In this document: positions 7,522 to 13,856 of the stretch, in pieces | How positions within the stretch are numbered: the stretch's first letter is position 1 | Layout: every line of letters starts with the position of its first letter | Notes under the pieces: model-generated | The model's database searches: none | The model's input: the letters and a program-made list of their open reading frames with translations, nothing else | Told to the model about the DNA's origin: nothing | Program-made: the position numbers and the translations under genes | From: Candidatus Alistipes excrementipullorum | GTDB taxonomy: Bacteria > Bacteroidota > Bacteroidia > Bacteroidales > Rikenellaceae | Length of the DNA stretch: 15,633 nt | Assembly (NCBI GenBank): GCA_019113665.1 | Contig: DXGW01000012.1 | Location: forward strand, 1-15,633 | Direction of reading: 5' to 3'

Positions 7522-7564
7522 GGTAATTTTTCGTGAATCCAATCCGGCGGTTGTCAAAATGTGA

Positions 7565-8443
7565 TTACATTCGGACATCTACTCCCCACATCATCTTATT
7601 CCGTAACGTGTCGTAAAATGATATATTGTGCGGTACTGCCAAAAAAATAGAGCGTTGGGCCCGTTTTACCGTCAGCGATACGTGTCCCGTTATTTCGTAT
7701 GTGCGGTTGTCGGCCGATACCGTTGCGGGTGTTTCGCGGGTGTCTATCTCGAGTCTTATCTCGCTCGAATCGGGGACCACGAGCGGGCGTATGGCCAGGT
7801 TGTGTGCCGAGAGGGGCGATATGGCCAGACAGTTGCATGCGGGGGTGATTATCGGGCCTCCGGCGCTGAGCGAATATGCGGTCGAACCCGTGGGAGTCGA
7901 TATTATCACGCCGTTGCCGTTGTATGTGGCTGTCATCTGTCCGTCGACGTAGGTGTTTATCGAGATCATCGTGGCGCCGAGACGCTGCACGGCGCTCTCG
8001 TTGAGGGCATGCAGGCTCTGTTTCCCGATGCCGGGTATTCCCGAGATCTCGAGCATCGAGCGGCGTTCCAGTTTGAGATTCCCGGCCGCTATCTCGTCGA
8101 ATATTGATTCGATGTTCTCCTTTGGGGCCATGGCAAGAAAGCCGAGATGCCCCGAGTTGACGCCTATTACCGGCAACTCCCGGCCGTCGAGACGGTGTAC
8201 CCCTTCGAGCAGGGTGCCGTCACCGCCGTAGCACACCATGACCGTGCCGTCGGGCTGCGGGCCGATCTCCGTACCGTAGGTCTTTTCCTTCGGGAAACTG
8301 CAACCCAGTATCCCTTCGGCCGCGCGTGCAAATTCCTCGTTTATCGCGTAGTCGAACCCGTGGTGTTCCACCGCATCGAAGAGCCTCCTCAGATCCTCGG
8401 TCGAACGGCATGTCTGGGGACGGGAAAAAAGAATTACCTTCAT
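7565..8443 (-). CDS. nadK: NAD kinase
   Basis: A 292-residue ATP-NAD kinase that phosphorylates NAD to NADP in the cytosol. Hallmarks are YGGDGTLLE (GGDGT at 73-77), VNSGHLGFLA (95-104), ALNES (147-151, NAD-binding) and the TPTGSTAYSLSAGGP block (183-197) shared by all NAD kinases. The length is normal for the family. I chose the ATG at 8443 (MKVILFSRPQ). The frame stays open upstream to 8617 but would run into the divergent pdxJ gene with non-homologous sequence. It is the first gene of the minus-strand run. A TATATTTG box lies 37 nt upstream of the start in the shared divergent promoter region. Placing a central NADP enzyme ahead of uppS and bamA may reflect conserved gene order more than function. 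Confidence 0.94.
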   Translation of the reverse strand: MKVILFSRPQTCRSTEDLRRLFDAVEHHGFDYAINEEFARAAEGILGCSFPKEKTYGTEIGPQPDGTVMVCYGGDGTLLEGVHRLDGRELPVIGVNSGHLGFLAMAPKENIESIFDEIAAGNLKLERRSMLEISGIPGIGKQSLHALNESAVQRLGATMISINTYVDGQMTATYNGNGVIISTPTGSTAYSLSAGGPIITPACNCLAISPLSAHNLAIRPLVVPDSSEIRLEIDTRETPATVSADNRTYEITGHVSLTVKRAQRSIFLAVPHNISFYDTLRNKMMWGVDVRM

Positions 8444-8498
8444 TTTAGGAGTTGCGAAAAAATATTTAACTTTACCACGGCAAATATATATATATTTT
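8444..8498. promoter_or_regulatory. Divergent promoter region of nadK and pdxJ
   Basis: This 55-nt, strongly AT-rich gap separates two divergent starts. For nadK, the minus strand has TATATTTG at 8481-8488, an exact TAnnTTTG match, without a clear -33 partner at standard spacing. For pdxJ, the plus strand has TAACTTTA at 8468-8475, one base off the consensus, with TTTT 21 nt upstream at 8443-8446. The two putative promoters would overlap, so they could compete for RNA polymerase. The positions are inferred from motifs only. Confidence 0.5.
8482..8497. repeat. Perfect 16-nt AT palindrome next to the pdxJ start
   Basis: AAATATATATATATTT is its own reverse complement and ends 1 nt before the pdxJ ATG. 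It overlaps the candidate nadK -7 box. It may be an operator or simply a low-complexity promoter sequence; nothing in the window identifies a binding protein. Confidence 0.6.
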
Positions 8499-9215
8499 AT
8501 GACAAAGTTGAGCGTAAACATAAACAAGATAGCCGTCATACGCAATTCGCGCGGCGGCAATCTTCCCGATGTGGTGCGTGCCGCCTGCAACATCGAACGC
8601 TTCGGTGCCGACGGCATAACCGTCCACCCGCGACCCGATGCGCGCCATATACGCTATCAGGACGTCCGTGATCTCAAACAGACCATCTCGACTGAACTCA
8701 ATGTCGAGGGCAATCCGATCGAAAGTTTTGTGGCTCTGGTCAGCGAAGTGCGTCCTGCGCAGGTTACGCTCGTGCCCGACGCACCCGACGCCGTGACCTC
8801 CAACGCCGGCTGGGATACGGTTGCCAACCGCGGTTTTCTGACCGACATGTGCGCGCATTTCAACTCTCTGGGCATACGGACGTCGATATTTGTCGACCCG
8901 GTACCCGAGATGGTCGAGGGGGCCAAACTCTGCGGCGCCGCGCGTGTCGAACTCTATACCGAAGGCTATGCTTCGGGTTATGCCGCCGGCCGTGAAAAGG
9001 CCATAGAACGTTATGTCGCTGCCGCCGAAGCCGCCCGTGAGTGCGGTCTCGGACTCAATGCGGGCCACGACCTCAATCTCGAAAACCTGCACTATTTCAT
9101 CGAACGCATTCCGTGGTGCGACGAGGTGTCGATAGGCCATGCCCTGATCAGCGACGCGCTCTATTACGGTCTCGAAAACACCGTGCAACTCTATAAACGT
9201 TGCCTTAAACTCTGA
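8499..9215 (+). CDS. pdxJ: Pyridoxine 5'-phosphate synthase
   Basis: A 238-residue TIM-barrel enzyme that condenses 1-deoxyxylulose 5-phosphate with 3-amino-2-oxopropyl phosphate (from the PdxA step) to give pyridoxine 5'-phosphate in the DXP-dependent vitamin B6 pathway. Diagnostic stretches are LSVNINKIAVIRNSRGG at the N-terminus, ADGITVHPRPDARHI (37-51, with H43, R45 and H50), LVPDAPDAVTS, LNAGHDLN near the C-terminus and SIGHALISDALYYGL, the phosphate-binding end. The DH pair of proteobacterial PdxJ (VN-x-DH) is NK here, which I recall as usual for Bacteroidota. The ATG has no Shine-Dalgarno and lies 1 nt after an AT palindrome. It is the first gene of a likely three-gene operon, 29 nt before the CCA enzyme. 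pdxA is not in view. Confidence 0.95.
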   Translation: MTKLSVNINKIAVIRNSRGGNLPDVVRAACNIERFGADGITVHPRPDARHIRYQDVRDLKQTISTELNVEGNPIESFVALVSEVRPAQVTLVPDAPDAVTSNAGWDTVANRGFLTDMCAHFNSLGIRTSIFVDPVPEMVEGAKLCGAARVELYTEGYASGYAAGREKAIERYVAAAEAARECGLGLNAGHDLNLENLHYFIERIPWCDEVSIGHALISDALYYGLENTVQLYKRCLKL

Positions 9216-9244
9216 AAAGCAATCCGATAACGCGCGTAACAACT

Positions 9245-10660
9245 GTGAACGGTCCGGTGTCAAATCTTTCGCAGCCCGTATTCCGGCGTATCTCGGAGAC
9301 GGTCGATGCCATGGGGCTTAGAGCCTACGTGGTCGGCGGTTACGTGCGCGACTACTATCTCCGCCGCCCGTGTACCGACATCGACGTGGTGGTGGTCGGC
9401 AGCGGTATTGCCGTGGCCGAGGCTCTCGGCCGCCAGTTGCGTACGAAGGTCTCGGTATTCAAGACTTTCGGCACGGCCATGCTGCATATCGACGGCATGG
9501 AGGTCGAGTTTGTCGGTGCCCGCCGCGAGTCGTATTCGCCCGATTCACGCAAGCCTCATGTCGAGGACGGCACTCTTGAGGACGACCAGCGCCGGCGCGA
9601 CTTCACGATAAATGCCATGGCATGGTCGCTCAATGCCGATTCATACGGCGAGCTTGTCGACCCGTTCGATGGCATGTACGACCTCGAGGACTGCATCATA
9701 CGCACGCCGTGCGATCCCGACATAACCTTTTCCGACGACCCGCTGCGCATGATGCGCGGCGTGAGGTTCGCATCGCAGCTCGGCTTCGACATCGAGGAGG
9801 AGACATTCGAAGCCATACGCCGCAACCGCGAGCGCATACGTATCGTCTCGAAGGAGCGTATTGCCGTCGAGTTGAACAAGATTGTCATGTCGCCACGCCC
9901 GTCCATCGGTTTCGAACTGTTGGACGCTACGGGCCTGCTCGAACTGATATTCCCCGAATTGAGCCGGCTGAAGGGCGTCGAGCGCCGCAACGGCCATGCC
10001 CACAAGGACAATTTCAAACACACGCTCAAGGTGCTCGACAATGTTGCACGCCGCAGCGATGACCTGTGGCTGCGCTGGGCCGCCGTGCTGCATGACATCG
10101 CCAAGCCGGCGACCAAGGCCTATGACCACAAGACCGGCTGGACGTTCCATTCGCACGAGGTGCTCGGTTCGAAGATGGTGCCGGCGATTTTCCGTTCGCT
10201 GAAGCTGCCGATGAACGAGCACATGAAGTTCGTGCAGAAGATGGTATTCCTGCACCTGCGCCCCATAATCCTCTCGGAGGATATGGTTACCGACTCGGCC
10301 GTACGCCGCCTGCTGTTCGAGGCCGGCGACGACATCGAATCGCTGATGATTCTCTGCGAGGCCGATATCACCTCGGGCATCGACGCAAAGGTCAAACGCT
10401 ACATGGCCAATTTCGAGCTGGTACGCCGCAAGATGAAGGATCTCGAGGAGCGCGACCGCATACGCAACTTCCAGCCACCGATTACGGGCGACATCATCAT
10501 GCGGACCTACGGCATACCGCCGTGCAGCGCCATCGGCGAGATCAAGGAGCAGATCAAGAACGCCATACTCGACGGAGAGATACGCAATGACTACGGCGAG
10601 GCCTATGCCATGATGGAGCGGCTGGCCGCCGAGCGAGGTTTCGTGAAGGTACAGGAGTAG
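9245..10660 (+). CDS. cca: CCA tRNA nucleotidyltransferase with HD domain
   Basis: A 471-residue class II polymerase-beta-type nucleotidyltransferase that builds or repairs the 3' CCA end of tRNAs. In order: the VVGGYVRD nucleotide-binding motif (about 29-36), TDIDVVV with metal ligands D45 and D47, the RRRDFTINAMA motif (117-126), the DPLRMMRGVRFA helix (165-176), and 'NRERIRIVSKERI' of the neck domain. A C-terminal HD phosphohydrolase domain follows, with H259 (FKHTL), the H283-D284 pair in AVLHDIAKP, and H301/H303. This combination matches the HD-containing Cca/PcnB-like family; CCA addition is the likely role, not poly(A) synthesis. No ATG is available at the right place: GTG at 9245 is the chosen start, and GTG 9257 is a possible alternative. 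There is no Shine-Dalgarno. It lies 29 nt after pdxJ and 4 nt before the patatin gene. Confidence 0.9.
   Translation: MNGPVSNLSQPVFRRISETVDAMGLRAYVVGGYVRDYYLRRPCTDIDVVVVGSGIAVAEALGRQLRTKVSVFKTFGTAMLHIDGMEVEFVGARRESYSPDSRKPHVEDGTLEDDQRRRDFTINAMAWSLNADSYGELVDPFDGMYDLEDCIIRTPCDPDITFSDDPLRMMRGVRFASQLGFDIEEETFEAIRRNRERIRIVSKERIAVELNKIVMSPRPSIGFELLDATGLLELIFPELSRLKGVERRNGHAHKDNFKHTLKVLDNVARRSDDLWLRWAAVLHDIAKPATKAYDHKTGWTFHSHEVLGSKMVPAIFRSLKLPMNEHMKFVQKMVFLHLRPIILSEDMVTDSAVRRLLFEAGDDIESLMILCEADITSGIDAKVKRYMANFELVRRKMKDLEERDRIRNFQPPITGDIIMRTYGIPPCSAIGEIKEQIKNAILDGEIRNDYGEAYAMMERLAAERGFVKVQE
10653..10657 (+). promoter_or_regulatory. Shine-Dalgarno of the patatin-like gene
   Basis: AGGAG lies 7 nt before the ATG at 10665, inside the last codons of the upstream gene. 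It is the second of only two clear Shine-Dalgarno-like sites in the window, so re-initiation after the preceding stop is likely. Confidence 0.55.
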
Positions 10661-10664
10661 AATT

Positions 10665-11444
10665 ATGGAAAAACAGAAATATGACACCGGTTACGCCCTG
10701 AGCGGCGGTTTTATCAAGGGATTTGCCCACCTCGGGGCTTTGCAGGCGCTGCATGAATACGGATTTACGCCCGATATAATTTCGGGGGTAAGTGCCGGTT
10801 CCATCATCGGGGCGCTCTATGCCGACGGCAACGAACCGTATCACATTCTCGGATTTTTCGACAAGCTGTCGTTTACCGATCTTACGTTGTTTTCGATCCG
10901 GGACCACGGTATTTTCAAGCTCGATTCGCTTGTCGATTTTCTCCGCGGCCATCTGCATGCACGCCGCATCGAGGATCTGAAAATCCCGATGATAATTACG
11001 GCGACCGATTTCGACCACGGTGTGAGCATGCATTTCCGCGAGGGAGACCTTGCCGAACGCATAGCGGCGTCATGCTGTCTGCCCATACTCTTCGCCCCGC
11101 GCCGCATAGACGGGGTATATTATGTCGACGGTGGCCTGTTGATGAACCTGCCCGTAACGACATTGCGTCCGTTGTGCCGCACCGTTGTGGCGATAAATGT
11201 CAGCACGCTGCCTTCGCAGGCAATCGACATGAGTTTCGTGGACATTGCGCTCCGCTCATACAACCTGATGTTCCAGGCCAACTCCATACTCCAGAAGGAG
11301 CAGTGCGACCTGCTCATCGAACCGCAGGGTCTCGATGTTTACGGCAACAACGACCTCGACAAGGCGGAGGAGATCTTCGGCCGCGGTTACGATGCAGCCG
11401 TCGAGGCTCTCCAGTCGGAACGGGGCAAACGGCTGCCGCGTTGA
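10665..11444 (+). CDS. Patatin-like phospholipase (serine acyl hydrolase)
   Basis: A 259-residue single-domain patatin/RssA-type protein. The oxyanion glycine loop SGGFIKGFAHLG (13-24) precedes the nucleophile elbow GVSAG (41-45) with catalytic S43. The dyad aspartate D155 lies in the DGG motif. There is no signal peptide, transmembrane segment or added domain, so it should act in the cytosol or at the inner leaflet of the inner membrane. The family hydrolyses ester bonds of phospholipids or related acyl esters; the substrate cannot be read from sequence. It starts 4 nt after the cca stop with an AGGAG site, so it is almost certainly co-transcribed with pdxJ and cca, although no pathway link is evident. 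The gene converges on the GH97 gene. Confidence 0.88.
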   Translation: MEKQKYDTGYALSGGFIKGFAHLGALQALHEYGFTPDIISGVSAGSIIGALYADGNEPYHILGFFDKLSFTDLTLFSIRDHGIFKLDSLVDFLRGHLHARRIEDLKIPMIITATDFDHGVSMHFREGDLAERIAASCCLPILFAPRRIDGVYYVDGGLLMNLPVTTLRPLCRTVVAINVSTLPSQAIDMSFVDIALRSYNLMFQANSILQKEQCDLLIEPQGLDVYGNNDLDKAEEIFGRGYDAAVEALQSERGKRLPR

Positions 11445-11466
11445 CGGGAAGTCTCCGGACAGATGT

Positions 11467-11503
11467 AAAAACAGCGTCGCCACTGCCATGCAGCGGCGAC
11501 GCT
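11467..11503 (-). terminator. Intrinsic terminator of the GH13-GH97 transcript
   Basis: AGCGTCGC (11473-11480) pairs perfectly with GCGACGCT (11496-11503). The stem extends inward through one C-G pair, an A/C mismatch and CTGC/GCAG, leaving a CAT loop. On the minus strand the stem is followed by G and TTTTT (11471-11467), as expected for termination downstream of GH97. On the plus strand no T-run follows the stem, so it is mainly a minus-strand terminator, though it may also slow transcripts from the patatin gene. Confidence 0.8.
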
Positions 11504-11565
11504 TCGCGTTATCACTAACCCTTGCCGCCGGCGTCCTGCAACTGCCGCCGACGGATTTCATGCAC

Positions 11566-13752
11566 TTATTTCAGTTTCTTGAGTCTCTTGTCGGCATCGG
11601 TAGCCTCGCGTATGGAGATTGCGAAACCTCCGCCGCGCGCCATCGTAATCTTCAATGCCGTACGCGCATCGACCTTTCCGCGCGTGATTACATAGCCGCC
11701 GGGGTTGGTCTTGTAGTCGGCGTCGGGCGAGTCGGCGTAGAGCGTGGCAACGTAGCTCTTGCCGGGGTCGAGGAAGTCGAAGGCAACCTCCATCGTACGT
11801 TTCTCCTCGTTTGTAACACCTCCGACGAACCATTCGCCGCTCTCCTTGGCCTGACGTGCCGCTATGATGTATTTGCCCGGTTCGGCCGCGAGGTATATGC
11901 TCTTGCGCCAGTCGACCGCAACGTCCTTGATGAACTGGAAGGCGTCCATGTGCTGTTCGTAGTGTTCGGGAACGTCGGCCGCCATCTGCAGCGGCGAGTA
12001 CATCGTCACGTAGAGTGCCAGCTGGTTGCACAGCGTCGAGTTGCACCACGAGTGGTTTTTGGGGTTGAGCTTCGATATGTCCATCTCGAAGATGCCCGGA
12101 GTGTAGTCCATCGGACCGCCCTTCAGTCGCGTGAACGGCAGAATGGTCACATGATGGGGTTTCGATCCGCCGAAAGCCTGGAACTCGGTGCCGCGGGCCG
12201 ATTCGTTGCCTATGAGGTTGGGGTATGTGCGGCAAAGGCCCGTCGGGCGTACCGCCTCGTGGGCGTTGACCATGATGTGGTGTTTGGCGGCCTCCTTGAC
12301 GGCATAGAGGTAGTGGTTTACCATCCACTGCCCGTAGTGGTGCTCGCCGCGGGGGACGATGTCGCCCACGTATCCGCTCTTCACGGCATTGTATCCGTAC
12401 TTGTTCATCAGCTCGTAGGCCTCCTTCATGTGGCGCTCGTAGTTGCGGGCCGACGACGAGGTCTCGTGGTGCATCAGGATCTTCACCCCTTTCGAGTTGG
12501 CGTATTCGTTAAGTGCGGCGATGTCGAAATCGGGATAGGGAGTGACGAAATCGAAGACCTGGTCCTTCTTGCAGCCGGCCCAGTCTTCCCAGCCGATGTT
12601 CCAGCCCTCGACCAGCACCTGGTCGAAGCCGTGTTCGGCCGCAAAGTCTATATAGCGGCGCACGTTGTCGTTGTTTGCGCCATGGCGGCCCGAAGGCTTG
12701 ACCTTCGAGTAGTCCAGAATGTCGAGTTTCACGTTGCGCGTGTCATCGGTATAGGCCCAGCTTGTCTTGCCGGTGATCATCTCCCACCATACGCCTACGT
12801 ATTTGACGGGCTTGATCCACGACGTGTCCTCCAGAACGCAGGGGTCGTTGAGGTTGAGCGTCAGGTTCGATGCGAGCATGTCGCGGGCGTCGTCCGAAAC
12901 GGTTACCGTACGCCACGGCGTGTGGCACGGTGTCTGGAGCCAGCCTTTGTGCCCTTTGGCGTCGGGCGTGAGGTGCGTGGTGAAGACGAAGTTGCTGTCA
13001 TCGAGTTCGAGATTCATGCACGAATAGTCGACAAGGGCGGCCTCGTGGATATTCAGATATAGGCCGTCGTCGGTCTTGAGCTGCAGGGCCGTCTGTACGC
13101 CGGTCGGCGAGAAGATCTTCTGCGAGGCGTTGTCCGATATGGCGCTCTTCATCAGGCCGCGGATCTCCGACAGCCGTGAAATGGTGTAGTCATACTCCTG
13201 GGTGTCGTAGTCGCCCGGGATCCAGTATGCCGTGTGGTCACCGGCCATGGCGAACTGCGTGTACTCCTCCTCAAGGACGAAGTGGCCGAGCCTTCGCTGC
13301 TCGGGGAATTCGTAGCGCAGGCCCATGCCGTCGTCGTAGATGCGGAAACGAATGTTCATCAGGTATCCGCGTCCGTCACGGCGCAGCTTGACCAGCAACT
13401 CGTTGTAGTGGTTGCGTATCTCGGCGTTCTCGCCCCACACGGGCTCCCATGTCTCGTCGAAGGTCGAGGTCTCGGTTCCCTCGAGCGTGAAACCTTCACG
13501 CATCGAGAAGAGTTTGTCCTCTTTCTTTTCGTCGTATGCCCCGAATGTGCGGAAAGCGTTGTCGACGAATACGAAGCCGAGCCTGCTCGGCTTGACTACC
13601 GGCTTGCCCTTGTATGAAAGGGTATATGTCGGTGCCCCGCCGTCCGCAAGGGAGAACTCGAGTGTCAGGTTGCCGTCGGGAGACGTGACGGTTTGTGCCG
13701 ATACTGTCGCCGCAAATACTACGGCGGCGGCCAGCGATATGATCTTTTTCAT
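11566..13752 (-). CDS. susB: Glycoside hydrolase family 97 alpha-glucosidase, SusB-like
   Basis: A 728-residue protein with a signal peptide (MKKIISLAAAVVFAATVSA, cut near 19), so probably periplasmic. GH97 architecture is an N-terminal beta-sandwich (about 22-285), a catalytic TIM barrel (about 315-600) and a C-terminal sandwich. Key glutamates match B. thetaiotaomicron SusB in spacing: E430 in HHET, E499 in NAHE, and E517 and E523 in NESARGTEF. The intervals of 69, 18 and 6 residues equal those between SusB E439, E508, E526 and E532. This supports the inverting, calcium-dependent alpha-glucosidase subtype, not the retaining alpha-galactosidase subtype, which uses an Asp nucleophile. It should trim malto-oligosaccharides to glucose from the non-reducing end. 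It lies 104 nt downstream of the GH13 gene, has its own candidate promoter, and ends before a hairpin terminator. The susB symbol rests on this similarity; linkage gives partial support only, since no susC or susD is visible. Confidence 0.92.
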   Translation of the reverse strand: MKKIISLAAAVVFAATVSAQTVTSPDGNLTLEFSLADGGAPTYTLSYKGKPVVKPSRLGFVFVDNAFRTFGAYDEKKEDKLFSMREGFTLEGTETSTFDETWEPVWGENAEIRNHYNELLVKLRRDGRGYLMNIRFRIYDDGMGLRYEFPEQRRLGHFVLEEEYTQFAMAGDHTAYWIPGDYDTQEYDYTISRLSEIRGLMKSAISDNASQKIFSPTGVQTALQLKTDDGLYLNIHEAALVDYSCMNLELDDSNFVFTTHLTPDAKGHKGWLQTPCHTPWRTVTVSDDARDMLASNLTLNLNDPCVLEDTSWIKPVKYVGVWWEMITGKTSWAYTDDTRNVKLDILDYSKVKPSGRHGANNDNVRRYIDFAAEHGFDQVLVEGWNIGWEDWAGCKKDQVFDFVTPYPDFDIAALNEYANSKGVKILMHHETSSSARNYERHMKEAYELMNKYGYNAVKSGYVGDIVPRGEHHYGQWMVNHYLYAVKEAAKHHIMVNAHEAVRPTGLCRTYPNLIGNESARGTEFQAFGGSKPHHVTILPFTRLKGGPMDYTPGIFEMDISKLNPKNHSWCNSTLCNQLALYVTMYSPLQMAADVPEHYEQHMDAFQFIKDVAVDWRKSIYLAAEPGKYIIAARQAKESGEWFVGGVTNEEKRTMEVAFDFLDPGKSYVATLYADSPDADYKTNPGGYVITRGKVDARTALKITMARGGGFAISIREATDADKRLKKLK

Positions 13753-13779
13753 GCTGCGGTTGTAGTTTTGGTTTCAGGA

Positions 13780-13787
13780 CAAAGATA
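13780..13787 (-). promoter_or_regulatory. Candidate -7 box upstream of GH97 (TATCTTTG)
   Basis: The minus strand reads TATCTTTG, an exact TAnnTTTG match, 27 nt upstream of the GH97 start. A TTTT at 13807-13810 lies 19 nt farther upstream, a near match to the TTTG -33 element at standard spacing. This is the best-formed promoter candidate in the window and suggests GH97 can be transcribed separately from the GH13 gene. Confidence 0.55.
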
Positions 13788-13856
13788 CGCATATCGTCCG
13801 ACAGGAAAAAGTCCCTCGGTGCATGTCGTATGATTTTGTCGCTGTTGTGTATGTTT

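Noticed and set aside
8444..8617. N-terminal extension of nadK by 58 codons
   Set aside because: It would overlap pdxJ on the other strand, and the extra residues are unlike any NAD kinase. MKVILFSRPQ is the natural start.
9641..10687. 348-codon minus-strand frame opposite the CCA enzyme
   Set aside because: No domain, signal or start context is visible, and it overlaps a clearly real gene along its whole length.
11335..13062. Long open frame (575 codons) on the plus strand opposite GH97
   Set aside because: It is antisense to a gene with an exact match to SusB catalytic spacing. The translation is composition-biased with no recognisable domain; GC-rich codon use on one strand keeps the opposite frame open.
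13797..13825. Imperfect hairpin (CCGA/TCGG) after the GH13 stop
   Set aside because: The stem is only four base pairs with mismatches inside, and the T-run lies in the loop, not after the stem, so it is not a credible terminator.
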